Shown here piece by piece: positions 34,190-47,944 of a stretch of 64,000 nucleotides of DNA (position 1 is its first letter; each line of letters begins with the position of its first letter). Source of the stretch: Planococcus citri (taxonomy: Eukaryota; Arthropoda; Insecta; Hemiptera; Pseudococcidae). The notes under the pieces are model-generated. The model was given only the letters and a program-made list of their open reading frames with translations, had not been told where the DNA came from and made no database searches. A program made the position numbers and the translations under genes. The stretch is from the NCBI RefSeq assembly GCF_950023065.1, contig NC_088678.1, forward strand, positions 46,614,580 through 46,678,579. Direction: 5' to 3'.

Positions 34190-37100
34190 AGATTTCAGAA
34201 ATGTGCTATTCGAGTGCCGAAAAAATCAACAAATAAGTCTGTTTATTAAAACCCGAAATTTCCAAAATTTATCGACTATGTAGATTAATGGAAAACTTGG
34301 CAAATTTCGGCAAAGTCGACGAATTTTCCGACTTTTTTTTTGTATGTAAATTGTAAAATTAAACAGTATAAATAATGTAGTTTTCTGATTCAAAATTTTA
34401 CTGCCTTTTTCAATTTTCCCCATTTTTTGCCGACTTTTTGTCAATTTTTCAAATTTTTGCCTGACTTTCGCATATTTTGAGATTTTACGGATTTTGGGGA
34501 AACAATTTGGGCCCAAAAAATACTTTTTTTCTCACCGAAGTACGTTGAAAGTAGCTTTTAAAATGCAGCCAGATTATGACATAGAAGAAAAATTCCCAAA
34601 GTTGAAGCTGCCCAATCTCACTTTTTATTTTTTTTTCACATTTTTATGAGAAAACTGAGTCTTGGAAAAAAATCATCTTATGTTAGATCATATTGATACA
34701 TACTTTTTTTAAAAATCATAAATCGTTGAAAATCTTCAATTTTGAATTATCAAAAATTTACTAAAAATCAGTTTTGGCAGCTGAAATTTTGGTTATGAGG
34801 GGTTCAGACAGTATTTATTTTTTGGAAAAATTTTGATCCTGTTCAAATCGGAAGCGGACCCTTCGAATGGTTCTCTTCTAAGGTAGAAAGCCAAAATTTG
34901 GTTTAAGTACACCTTTTTTTCATCTCTTTTATGAATTAGTTATGGTTTTAAAAGGGTCTTAAGCTATTCGTGCTAATGAATTCACAAAAAAATGAATTTG
35001 AAATTTGTTTTGCTTTGTTTCGTTTTGTTTTTTTCAAATGAAATCGTTAGAGATACATATGTCTCAATTAGACCGGAGGGAGAGAACAGCTAATCCAAGT
35101 TTTTAGGTGCAGCGAGCTTCTTCGACTCATTTTATAGAATTTATTTTAAAAAATATAAAAATTCAGTCCACCAGAGGCTTCTGAACGGTTCGTATTGTAT
35201 TATGTACCTCCCTCATACCTATATCAAATTTATTTTGAAGATAGAATAATATGGTATGTCAATCAAATTTTAGTTTTTTTTCATCGATTGAAAAAAAGGA
35301 AAGTTGAATTTTTTCGTGAGAAAATCTATACCTAGGCCAAATTTTAATGAAAAACAGTAAGATGGGTTTTTGTATTTCCAATTTTGTGAAAAATTCTCTT
35401 TTTAAAATATTGAAAACAAAACTAATTGTAAGAAAGGGGAAGTTCAGATAAAATTCTGAAATTTGTTCTAATTACGAATTTCCATCCGTATCATTCACGT
35501 GACCACTCTTTAATTCTTTCCCTTCAATTTTGACATTCAACTTAAATTACACCCCTTTAATTTGCACGTTCAACAAACAAACTTCTAGTAACAATAAAAA
35601 AATATCTGAACTATAAAAAAAAATGTCTGTACCAAATCCAAGTCTCGGTCATATAATAAAATATTTGGCTATTATTCGTGCAATAAGGTGGAAAAAAAGC
35701 TTTCTAATTTGACTTTGCATTCGTTACTATCGCTCGTAAAGTAAGTATTTAAATTATGCAAACGGAAAAGTTTTCATGTCAAATTATGTTCGAGACTACG
35801 CATGGAAAAAGGGTTGGTAACCCTTTCATTACGACCAGCGTTTAATTCATTAGAATATTTTTCAAACCCAATTAACGTTCAGATTTCGGTCAAGAGAGAA
35901 TATTTTTCCGTGTAGGTATTTTTCACCTTCCAAATGTGTAGACGTATCGCTGGTACCGCATGTTTGAAGAAAATCGTATACATACAGGTGAATGAGGTTA
36001 CCTTTGTGTGTACGTAGCCTAGCTACGTGCCCATCCCGCCCAATCGGTATGAATAAAAAAAAATAGAAAAAAAAAACGTAGGAAAAGATCTAATAGATGA
36101 AAGCAAAAAACAGATGTACACCGATGTTCGTGTAGAAATTTTCTCAAAATTGACCAGTTTGCGCAAGCTCTAAAACGCATGCTCTACAAATTCGTGGGCA
36201 GATGAGAATGATTTCGTTGGTATATTACATTCAGTATTTCCGCGAACTGTTCCCTTTGCGGCCGGTGCTTTTCGTTGTGTTTTTGTTATTTTGTTTTGTC
36301 GCATTTTATTTTGAATAAAATATTATTATATCGGCTTTTACAAACATGTTGTTTTATGGATTGTTATATTTTCGCGGGTCGTGGGTTTGATAACCTGGTG
36401 AATTGTTAATTTTACTAGAGAATTTTTTTCTCTTTTTTTTCAAGTAGATGTGTTTTTTTTCGAAATTGGTTTAACGTATTTTTCAGACCGGTGAGTTATC
36501 TTGATGAATGCTTGAAAACACGTGCATGGTTGTAAACAAATAATTAACGTTGGATACCAATACCCATTGTATAAGCTCTATTGAGCGTTGGTTCGAGTTA
36601 AATATCGGTATGGATAGTTGATTTTTCAATATTTACATAAACAATTGTTAGAGTATATTTGTTATCGCAAAGTTGAACCTTTTTATACTTTGAATGCCGC
36701 AACATGTTTTGCAAATAAGATGCTATTTCAAACGTGGCACGAGTGAGAATTGACCTCGAAGGTAAATAAATCGTTGAGATATTTATTTATTGAAGAATTT
36801 TTCGAAATGGAAACTCTGTTGAATTTTTCAAAAGATAAATAGATAGTGTATAAAATATGCACTTTTCAATGTACATATTAAAAAATATTTTAACCTATGT
36901 TTTTTCCATCGTTTTTTAAAATTATTTTCCTTAAATTTATCATCTTTCCTCGTTTGATTTTAGCACATTACAGAATGAAAATTCACGCACATACGTTTTC
37001 TCGATATTTTGAATGAATTTCACGCCTGTTCAAAGATGCTTGCGAGTGGAAAAGTTCAGCTAAATGAAAGATAAAATTCTTCTTATATGTATGTTGTGAA

Positions 37101-38905
37101 ATTGCGCAATTTTCAAGCATTAGTACATCTTCTAATTTCTTTGACTGTAGGTATATTTACATACTACATACCGAAAAATTAACCTACAATCGACGCATGT
37201 TAACCTCTTTTCAGCTAGATAACTACTGACCGCATAGTTCTAAATTAGATTTTACATATGTAGGTTTATAGCTAAAACACGTGCTTAAATTTGTGTAGCC
37301 CTCTTAAAAATAGATGGTTAGAAGATGAAACATCGAAAAACCCACTAAAAGCACGTCAGGGATCTTGAGAGAAGCCAAAAACGAGGTTGAGTACCTGACA
37401 TTTTTCCTCTATCCTCGGGGAAAATTCAATTTTGAAATCATAAATTTCTAAAGTATGACTTCTTGAGGTTTTAAATTAAAGTTTACAGGTGTTTATAGGG
37501 TCTAATTCTTATACTCATCGGTTTCCCTTTTCTCTTCCGTCCCGCTTGCATTTTTTTGGCGGGTTTCTTTCAGAAATAGTCGGTTCCGCATATTTTATTG
37601 AAATCTTTGTTGAAAGACGAAGCGAAAAGTTGTTTCAGAGGGTAGGTGAGTTTTACGCTGATTTTTTTTTCTCGAAAAATTGCCGAGTGAAATTTTCTGT
37701 GAACTGCTGGAGAGCACGTTTTATGAATTATTAAGAGAACTTTCTATGACATAGCTTTCCATACGTGTGGTTCCGAAGCTTATTTTGAAAATTTTTGGAA
37801 AATGGTGATGGGGTTTTTTACAAAAATAAGCATAAAATATGAAGCAGCATCGTCTGTATGAATACCAAGTTACCGAAATTGAATCTGAAAACCTGGCAAT
37901 AAAGTCATTTCAATCTGAGCTCATCAAATGAGAGGAAGGAGATCCGCCCTTTCAAGTACCTATAGTGGCAGGTATAGTACCAGAGACTCTAATGGCTATA
38001 AAATAAAATTTCCAAATATTGACAATATCATTTCAATTTTTAATTTGGAGCAATGTATTTTAGCTAAAAACAACATTGAAAAAAACTGAAGAAAATTTTC
38101 TTCTAAAGAAAAGTTCCTACCCATTTTGAATCATCAACTGGTTTTTGGCTTTAAATTGAAAAAAAAGAAGGATATTTGTTTTACTAGCATTTCCACATTG
38201 TATCATGTTACTTAAGTATATCGTCATGTATGATTACAGAAAAATAGAGGCAATTTTCCATAGAATGTCACTGACTTAAATTTTTTCAATTTTTTGAAAA
38301 TTGTATATTTTTCATTTCCCAAAATTTCGAAATGATATTCCCATTTTTGTAAAATTTTGAAATCATCCTCAACATTTTTTTTTCAGTTTCTCGAAAAAAA
38401 ATTAAAAATACGATCGCACTCATTGAATTGCTCAATTAGATGTATTAAGGACATAAAAATACATTTTATCAAAAATTATGGCGAATTTTCTGATATTTTG
38501 ATACTTACATTTCTTAACCTTCTGACAGATTGATCAATTTTTTTTACAAAATCGATGGAAAATGCTGAAAAAATTCAATTTTCTCATTATGTTGTCGTTA
38601 TTTTCAACTGTTAAAAAGCTTTTTGCGTTTTTATTTTACTGATTTTTCTGTTACTTTTATTTTATGATGGATACAATACAACATGATTTTGAAAACTGGA
38701 GATTCTGAGCAAAATCTGACCTGAGTTTCATCAAATATTTTTTTATTGGTTTAGCTTCGCAAAGTAATCAACCCTTAATTTCGTTCTTCTTGTAGAATGA
38801 ACCAAAAATTTTCTTCGGCAGATTTGCATTTTACTCTGAAAAATGCTAATTACCTAATCAGATCTCAACAAATTCTGATTTTCAACCATCTCAAATTTTT
38901 GACAT
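34190..38905. other. Gene-poor region
   Basis: AT-rich with dispersed-repeat fragments (34790-34900 and 35150-35210 resemble the 'ccagaggcttctgaacggttc' family). Frames such as 37489-37734 are short and lack recognisable motifs. Confidence 0.45.
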
Positions 38906-38910
38906 TTTAA

Positions 38911-39324
38911 TCAGCTTGTAGCTCGAAGGGAAGTGTAATATTTCTTCAGAGGAATATTTATCAATGAAGAGAGACCTGTACAGACCTGTTGGTTGGTCAC
39001 CGTGCCGTGTACAGCTACAATAAGGCTAGAGATGGTGGAAGAGGATATATGTATCTGAATGGAGTTTAGAATGGAAGAGGCTTTATGGAGATATGAGTCA
39101 TAAGCATATGGAAGATTGGGATCAATTTTTGAGTCTATGGTGAGAGGGAGACTGTCAACAGTTTTAAGGTGAATGAAAAATTTTGAAAGGATGAGTTTTG
39201 ATTGTATAGAAGGGAGGATTTCGGATGCTTCCTGATACAATAAGTGTATAGGAGCAGTTCTGAGGGCTCCAGTTGCCAGTCGAAGAGCTGTGTTGTGAAT
39301 AGTGTTCAGTGATTTGAGTGTTTT
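38911..39324 (-). pseudogene. Fragment of a Jockey-like non-LTR retrotransposon
   Basis: On the - strand, about 135 codons read without a stop to the end at 38911. They begin with LNTIHNTALRLATGALRTAP, followed by LLYQEASEILPSIQ. This is the conserved stretch just after the reverse transcriptase core of Jockey/I-type LINEs (family pattern: HN.GLRLATGAFRTSP followed by LY.E). The rest of the polymerase, the endonuclease and a poly-A tail are not visible nearby, and the frame dissolves into AT-rich DNA on both sides. It is an old, truncated relic. Confidence 0.7.
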
Positions 39325-39329
39325 TTAAG

Positions 39330-40180
39330 ATTTTATATTAAACTGCATTGAAATTTTCAATATTTTTCAAATTTTACTTGGCATTTGACTCTTTGAAAAT
39401 CTTAGTCAAATTGAATGAATTTTTTCTCAAAGTTTTGTAAATGTTGACTTTCTTTGAAATTTCAATCTGTTGAGAGAAAGACGAATTATTTTCAATTTTA
39501 TCAATGAGAAAAAAGTTTCCCATTTTATGTAAAAACAGACAGACATCTACTCAAATTTCACTTCAGGAGCTGAATCGACCATACTACAATAAATTTTCCA
39601 TATTTTTCTTGGCTTCTCACATAACCACGACTCTCTAGCGTGTTTCAGACTATAGTTTTAATATTTTTTATTTTTGTTTTATCCTCCTTTTAAGCGCTTT
39701 AAATAAATTGAAGTAGGCTATGTGTTTCAGTCATAAACCCAAGTTAAATCCTATTTGAAAATTCTTCATCAGCTCAGATATGCTGCAGTGATGTAATTTT
39801 TGCTACACGAGTATTTTACGTATGACATAGGTAATTAAAGAAATTAGATGCCATTCGAAGATTTTTAATTTTATAAAATGAGAAACACTGCCAGTGTGAA
39901 CTTCAGAGTAGCGTATTTGGTATTAGAAGAGGTGAAAGTAATTCCTGATTACACTCATTTCGCTTCTTTTATGCAGAAATATTTTTCGTTATAATACGTA
40001 CATAGTATTTCCACTTTTTAATCGTCGTAGTGCTTAGGGCAGAAAATAATTTACCTAGATAAGTATACTTAGGATGAAAAATCGGTTACTTGGGATAAAA
40101 AATAGTCGACTTTTCGTACTACACCATAGAAGGAGGCTTTGCCACGTTACAAAAATAACATCTCGGTTTGATTAATTTGG
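39330..40180. other. Intergenic, nothing seen
   Basis: AT-rich, with no frame or RNA supported. Confidence 0.5.
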
Positions 40181-40639
40181 GACGTTTTTAATTCCTCGCG
40201 TTCAGCTACTCGAGCTCGAAGAAAATGTATCGTCGAACGCGGATGCGTAATGGAAAAACGATCGTCGAGGCTAGAAAATTCGCTGAGGCAGGTGTATCGA
40301 GACGCTTTGATGCTGAAAATAACGACGATACGGGCAAATACATATTATTTATTTTCTGAAAGGATTTTTTTTTCGAGCTTTTTCTCATTACGATATCGAT
40401 TGTATAAGAATGCAGCTGGTCGCAAGTATCAGCAATAAGTATTGACCTAACAAACATGAAAACACTATTGTGTGCATTGGTGTTTTTTTCACCTCGACGA
40501 AAGAAAAAAAAAGTTGGCATTTAAATTTGTTAAACTGTCACCGATACCATCGAACGAAAGAAATACCGAACGTATTTTTTATACTCAGATCAGCGTATAC
40601 AAGTAGAGTAGAAAATCTCCAACAGAAGGGAAAATAAGA

Positions 40640-40903
40640 ATGGGAAAAAACCTAGCGAACACGATCGCATCAGCTCGTCGTTTAAATCGTCGTTGTTTGG
40701 AACCCGATGGCGAGAAAAAAAAAGAAAATTTGCATGGAAAATGGGAATTTATCACATTTTTGGATATGACCCTTCACGTTAATACATTAATTCAGCCATT
40801 TATCATCATCAATGGTATACTCAAGTCCAAACACAACCCTCCTCCTTTATGTTGTGTTAATAGCTATACCAATGGCTCGATCAGTTTATGGTATATTTTT
40901 TAA
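40640..40903 (+). CDS. Open frame of uncertain status in a CG-richer island
   Basis: The frame starts at an ATG with a good context (aagaATGG) and encodes 87 residues: a basic, Arg-rich N terminus (MGKNLANTIASARRLNRR), a Lys-rich segment, then hydrophobic residues. It lies in a stretch (about 40180-40760) that is richer in CG dinucleotides than its surroundings and has a TATA-like word (ttttttatactcag) about 65 bases upstream. No family recognised. It could be the first exon of a gene with later exons elsewhere, or chance. Confidence 0.2.
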   Translation: MGKNLANTIASARRLNRRCLEPDGEKKKENLHGKWEFITFLDMTLHVNTLIQPFIIINGILKSKHNPPPLCCVNSYTNGSISLWYIF

Positions 40904-41049
40904 CACCGCTGAAAAACAAAATAACTACCGGACTGGTATATGTTTTGTTTTTTTTCTCTCCACTCTGCTTCGTACCTTGTTGCGAAGTTTTCATTTTTTT
41001 TATTTTTTTGCGCAAATTAAACTAATTCCGAGCGTCGAATAATCGAAAT

Positions 41050-43395
41050 ACGCGTACCTATTTATCGTTTGCGAGCCGCATATTTACTATCCATTATCAA
41101 ACATTTACGCTTGAAAAATTTATATGCATTCGCGCCTGACGTGATATTATTTTTTCTATATGTGTTAAACAGTGCGTAGTATGTACTATGTGTGTGTCGA
41201 TCGAGTAGGTGAAAATATCAAAATATGCAATGACAGCTGTTTGACATGTTCGATTTTGTCGACTTTCATAATTATACATACATACCGTTACCAACGTATT
41301 CGAATTTTTTTTTGGACTAAGAAGAAATCGTAGAAAATTCAATGAAATATTAACTCCATTTTTTACTTCCTTCACGAATCTTCTTAAATTATAAATCACC
41401 AATTTTGGAAAATTTTCGTGACAAAAATCACGAAGATTCGTGTAGGTGATAAAAAAATAAAAGGAGCGCTATTTGTGCTGGAAAATTTTCAAGGAATTTT
41501 TGGAAAGTAAATGTTGAAAATTTCATTAACCTTCGCCTTCTACTGTTTTGCTTGTTTAAATGAGGCTTTATATACCTGTTAAAATTGTTGCGTATATGTA
41601 TTATGTACCTTACCTATATTGAAAGAACTTAAGAATTTTGTTAATGGAAGTAGGCAAACTATGCTGCTGCATATTTTTAAAATTTTTAAGTGAATTGCAA
41701 AGGATGTATCCGTGTTTTTGAAGTAGCGTCATACTAATTCTATTCGTGTTTGATCATCTGATGTGATGGCTTAACTAAACCTCAATGATGGCAAAATTAT
41801 TTGAAAAATGTCATTGAAATTGAGAAACTCTTTTTAGTGGGTGAAAAATTTCACCCCACGTTATTTAAATTTCTCTAAAATGACGCTGTTTTTATCAATA
41901 AAATTGAAAAATTTATCAAGGAAAAAATGCCATTCTGTGATGTTGAATGTTTATACAAACACGATACACCTCTGTTATCTAAAATGTTTACCATAGAAAA
42001 TCATGACGGTAATGATGAAACATCGAGTTGAAAAGCCCTTACTAAGGAAATACTCCAATAGGCAGGAACATTTTTGAACCAGATGGAGAAAAATTAAAAG
42101 ACCGTTTTAGAAATATACACCAAAAATAGCCAAATTTCAAGAGCAGAATTCGATTTTTCGATTTTTGATAATTTTTTTTAGAAATTCAAATTTGATCCAT
42201 TTTCTACAAAATAAAATCAAAATTTGAATAAATTGAAATGATAAGCTGAAATTTAGTTTGAAACTTGTTTTCGACTTCTCGAATCGATTGGTTGTGGTTT
42301 TGAGCCATTCTGGAATCTCTAGCCGATTTTTAGATGCACCAGTTTTGAGATGACGCTATTAAACGTTGAAATTCATCACTTATACGCTTAAATTTTACCG
42401 TTTTTATGACCAATATAAAGCTCGAAGGTTCCAAATCAGTACCTGCTGGATCAAATCCATAATTTTCTTCAGGGACTATTGAATTTAAAAATTTACTGGA
42501 AACTTCAGAACGGTTTGATCCGACATGTCAAAAATAGGGTAGGTAGAGGTACCTATAAATCAATTTCAACTTCTTATTTAAATAACTCCGGAGAAAAAAT
42601 ATTGTATCTGAAATCTCAGGAACATATTAATTTTTGAAAATTTAGTCAGCATCAAATCGATCAGGAGAGTCACATAGACAGTCAATTTGAGTAGGTATAT
42701 GGGTGCTGATTTTTTTGGCTCTTTTTATGATAACTTTTCCTAACCTGAAAAATTCAGAAGTCTACTGGAGACTCCAGAACAGCTCGGAATCATTTCTTAT
42801 CGATTCGGGTGGTTATATAAAAGAAATTTCAGTTCCCTGTTTTAATTTTATTAAACTATCAAATTTTTTCAGGAAAATAAGTTCAACAATTTTTCAAGAA
42901 TTGAAAAAAGTGATGTAGTTTGCTTGGGGTATATTTTCAGATGTTCTTCCGATTTTTTTGCTGGATCTAAAATATTTTTTGCAGATTTGAACATTTTTTT
43001 GGCGAGAAGTTAAAAAATAGTTGTAGTGTTTTATGATTTTTTTAAAATAAATATCCTCGAATTTTACAGTATTTGAACTGTTTGTTCGAGACTTAGTCTT
43101 CGTAATTTATCAAATCAATTTTCATTTTCAATTCAAGTGGCGGTTTTGTTGATTAAATTTTAAATTTTCAGCGAATCTTCAAGTTTTTTTATTCTTGAAA
43201 AATTTTATAAAAGTACCTGAACGATTAGAAAATGATTTAATGGATTTTGGATCATCAGGTGCAGGATTTGATTAGATTGTTTGTTGTGGATTTTTTTAAA
43301 AGCATAAACATTTTAAAATTCGCTGAAGGTTCTGAAACGCACCTCAAATTCAACTGCAATTCTTTTGGTTGCTTACGAAAGTTTGGAACCATCAG
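41050..43395. other. Gene-poor region with dispersed repeats
   Basis: Several copies of the 'ctggagactccagaacagctcggaatcatttc' type repeat lie at about 42280-42330, 42460-42540 and 42760-42850. No gene is supported. Confidence 0.45.
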
Positions 43396-43730
43396 TTCCA
43401 GTGGCGCAGCAAACCAATTTTACTGGGAGGGGGGATCTTGAAAATGCCAACTACATACATCGCAAATTTTCCAACAACTTAGTTGGTTAAATTTTGTAAG
43501 AGGAATCTTGTTTTTTTTCATACCTTCCCAACATGATACTTTAATGAAATATAAGGTGATTTTGATTTAAAATTTTTTTGAAATCCATGAGCGAGGGCGA
43601 ATTTGGGGTGTTACGTTTGAAAAATGGTGGTTTTTAACAATTTTAGACACAATTCAATTTGGGCATTCAAAATTACATTGCCAACTTGTCATTAAAAATT
43701 GACAACTTTAGCCAATCCGTTCACCATTCT
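43395..43730 (+). repeat. Interspersed repeat, copy 1 of a pair
   Basis: This matches 47945-48470 in the same orientation, with insertions and deletions. The shared order is ggaggggggatctt, ccaactacat, aattttccaacaactta, tgcccaacatgatac, gagcgagggcgaa, gacacaattcaa, and ccaacttgtcattaaaaattg. It encodes nothing recognisable. Confidence 0.6.
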
Positions 43731-43734
43731 TAAA

Positions 43735-46700
43735 CTTTTCTTGCTTTTTCCAAAAAATATCGCAGGAGAAAAATGTGGATTCTTACTTTGAAAATGAGGA
43801 AAGGATCTTTAAAAATTTTTTAAAAACAATGAATTTGAATTAATAGTAGAGACTAAATTTCATTAGGACCGCGTTTAGGAAATATTTTCAAAAATAGGAA
43901 ATACCAGAATCCATCAAAGGCACGAAAACGACTCATAAACTAAACACCATCAAATTGAAATGTTGAAAATAGCCAATGAGCAAAAGTTCAACTCTCTGCC
44001 ACAATAATTATAAAAAATTCTAATCCAATTTCAATTTTTTTTCTCCTTTTTTTCCTCTTTGTCTGCGGAGGGATATTTTTTCTTTGTTCTCATCTTCTTT
44101 ATACTACCTAAATTAGCTGTAGCTCAAATATAAGAAAATTCCCAGATATTTACAAAAAAAATTTGAACATAATTTTCTATTTTTTTTTTAAATTGGAAAT
44201 TTGTTTGAATCATTTGCTATAAAACAAACTTCATTTGTGTGTTAGAGTCAAAGAAAAGGGTTTCAAAAATTATTCTTAACAAGAAGCAACTTTGAACCCA
44301 TGTGGAGTCATGCATTCAGAACCCGAGAATAAAGACCTTAGGCATAATTATTCATCTGCAATGACATTGCCAAGGTCTAGGTTAACAACATGTATGCAGT
44401 ACATATTTTCTTTGAAATTTGTTTCACGTGTCCTTTGTATTCATCAAATTTTAATCTAGATATTAATCTAAATCGAAGTAAAACGTGCTTTCGTATAGTT
44501 CGGAGGATAATTAAACGAGAAAAACTTATCCTGTTGCGCCTTTCGAATATCTATAGACCAAGCAACCTACACATTGTCGAGGGTACAGCACCGAAATAAC
44601 CTGGGAAATTTCGCTTATTCGGCAGTGTAAACGTGGGTAAAAGCCCGGCCACAACACCGCCGTTAAAATTATCAATCTTGGTGAAATATTTCCATTCCAC
44701 TTTGCAGCAAGATGCGACTGCGAATCGGAGAGATAACCTGTCCAGGCGGTTTTGTGTACATTGCAGAATCGCACATAGTTTATCATGCCAACTGAAATCT
44801 CATACATAAGTGTTTCGCACGTTTCCTCAAGATGCTATCGAATTTCATTCTGTTCGCAGAGCGAGGGGAGAAAAGATGTTGATAAAGATGTTTTCTCGCG
44901 ACTAAATTTAACCGCAGAAAAGGTCTCTGTTTGAATTTTTTTATCCCATGAAAAATATCGTTTAGTCGAGAATTCGCGAGCGAAAAAAAAAGCCCATAGA
45001 ATCACGAAACAAAAAAAAAACTCTCCCTTGTCAAAAAAGAATATACCACAGGAAGAATAACACGGTTACTGGGTGGCTTTTTTTCGTTGTTTTTGTGCGG
45101 GTATTGGGGTTAAAAGTGATGGTAAAACATTGTACGAGCAAGAATGCGGTTTTTGTGAAAAGCTATTTTTCGTTTATTTAAAAAAATAAAAAAATGTTTG
45201 TATTCGATCATAAATATTAAACTGTATTTATAACGGACTCATAAAACGTTTAGATGGTTCAGTTAACGGGGCGTGATTATGTATTTTTTTTTTTTTTTTT
45301 TTTCAGTTCATCGTAAAATGAGACAATTTTACATTAAATAAGTTTTCGACTGTGGAAAAAATTCGGAAGTGTAGTTTGGCGTTGTAAAATGGTAAAGACA
45401 GCCATAAATTTGATGGATTTCACGAAGAAAAAAAAGTTGCATGTTATTGTGCTTTTAATATTTCATTTCGTGCTTTCGAGTAGGTATTCGATGTATACCT
45501 TCTGAAGGTGGACGCACTGTGGTATTATGGGACGTAGACCTAGAATGCATGTGCACCCTTATAAAAAGGTTTGATTTTTGTTAAGAATCAAATTACGCCT
45601 ACGTTTTAATTAAATTCATTAAAATACCTACTCGAAGCTTAGTAATTTGCGTGAATGTGATTTATAGCCGGGTAATAAATTCTGTCTCGAGACTTCTTTG
45701 GGAATGTGCTGTTTCGACCTGTTTGTCCTTTGTGCTGCTATTCAATTCCAACTCGCGAAGGTATAAGAATCGTTTAAGTTCTACTTTCCCTTGCCTAAAC
45801 AGCTTTACACGAAATATACCGATAATGTATCCCTGTACAAAATTTCCCATTCATATCATTTTGGTAACAATTTTCTAAGATTTTATCATCAGAATCGACT
45901 TGTCCAAGGTGACACAAATGCTTATACAATACACGTGTTCTGGTTTATATTCTTATCGAGAGATCGAGACTGGTATTTTTACGAAGAAAATTGGCCAACA
46001 TGTTAACAAATTTTCCAAAGGTTTAGGTACCTACATAATATATAGATATTTCAATTGTACACATTTTCTTGCATATATTCATTTCAATGAACATAATTGC
46101 TCATAACCGGGGTTTTAAAATTGTTTTTAAAAAAAGAAGCAACAAACGATGTTCGTATTGAAATCTAAAAGTATATGGTATCGAGAAGGAAAAACGCAAC
46201 GCAACGCGAAAAAATATATAACAACAACTATAAAATAGATAGAAGAGTCAATATAGAAAATTTATATTATCGAGTTTTCATCTTACACAGCGACATATAC
46301 ATTAGGATATTTTAGTTTCACTTTTCCCCTTTTTTCTTTTAGTAACGCGATTTTGCAATAGTTTTTCCGCATTGTATTCGACCTAGGGTACCAAGTGTAT
46401 ATCTCCATTTACCACATGTATCAATAAAAATGGTTATTTTCAGAAATCAATTTCCAAATCAGGTCCAAAATATCGTTGCAAATCATTTCATAGATGTGTA
46501 AACTACTCGTATACTTAGTTAGGTATCTACGTTTTTTTTTTTTTTTTTGCAAGTGCTGTGTGGTTTTTCTAGCTCGTATTTCATTAACTATATCCATTTC
46601 CGCATTTATTTGTACGATGTGTACAGTTTATATGGAGCGTTCCATGTATGTGATGTTAAAAGAAAGTAGTATATTGTACAAATTTTGTATGTATATAACT

Positions 46701-47940
46701 GGAATCTCGTACATATAATTGAATTAGTTACGATTGGTGAGTTAAAGAATTTCAACGCAGAGTAAATGAATTGTGCGAATTTGTAAAAGCAAAAATCGAT
46801 ATTTTCCAATCAACTTTATATACCTTGTAAAAATATTTTCTTAGTTATCCAACGTTTGATTATACGCAATGGAATTTTACTACATACGAAGTGGCGATGG
46901 CTCTCTCGTCGTTTTTTTTATTCTGATTTTATTGTTATTCTTTTTTCAAACACGGAAGAAAATTTCAGTGTAATTGAGGTGTTTGTTTTTGTTTTTCTCA
47001 GTTTATGCAAGTTTTATGTGTAGGTACATATGTGTGTTTCCTATACCTGGTTGCGTTGGTGTTAGTTGTTTTGATCTATGACAAGTTTCTATCTGCTTTG
47101 GGCTGTTCGAGTTGATGTTTTTTCCAAGTTGTTTGTTTTATTTTATACCTACCTAAGTACTTGGGGAATTTGAAGTTTTTTTGTGTAAATTTTCCGATTA
47201 AAGATTTGGACTTGAAATAAGGAATGTGACAGGATTATTTTTCATCGAAACAGTAGAATCGCGCCATTTTGGGAACCCCTGACCTGACTTTCTTAACGGA
47301 TAACTCATCGAGCTAAACTTCTAATTCTTTTCGATCAATGTGTACAGATTCGCTTGAATTTTTTCTGACACCTACTACGAGTAAAATGAGTTCCTATCTA
47401 CCTATTTTCAAAATTTGATCGAAACATTCGCAAAAAGTGTGATAATCGGGTGCTGCTTTTGCTGATGAGAAATTGTAATTTTCGTGATCCGCCAGTTTTC
47501 ATCAAGCACTTGGTATATAGAGGGCTAAAAGTGGTAGGTATTGAATTTTGAATTAAATGTGTCAGAGAGGTTCAGAAACTCAAATCGTCACTTTTAAGGA
47601 GGGGGGAGGGGAGCGACTGAGGTGTTGCGTCGATTATGCCACCCAAAAGTGGTAAAACACCAAGTTTTTTTCAAAAATGACCCACCTTGAAGTCCCTTGG
47701 CTCAGCCAAATTTTTTGGGTAGTCTCCTACTCAATGTAAACTTCCCCACCAATTTTCATAAAGTATACAGTTCTTTTTCACTCCACCTTAACCCAAAATA
47801 TGTACTAAATTTCAGGTTTTTAGGTTAATTTGGTGAATTTGATTTTCAAAAATTCTCCAAGAATCGAAAAATGCTCATGCAAAATTATACTCTTATCAGA
47901 TGCTAAAAAAGATGGTTTTCTGGTGACATCAGAATAGAAA
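43735..47940. other. Gene-poor region
   Basis: AT-rich with T runs at about 45282-45303 and 46531-46549. A slightly more complex segment at 44500-44830 has a 93-codon frame on the - strand (44526-44807) without recognisable motifs. Confidence 0.4.
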
Positions 47941-47944
47941 TCCA

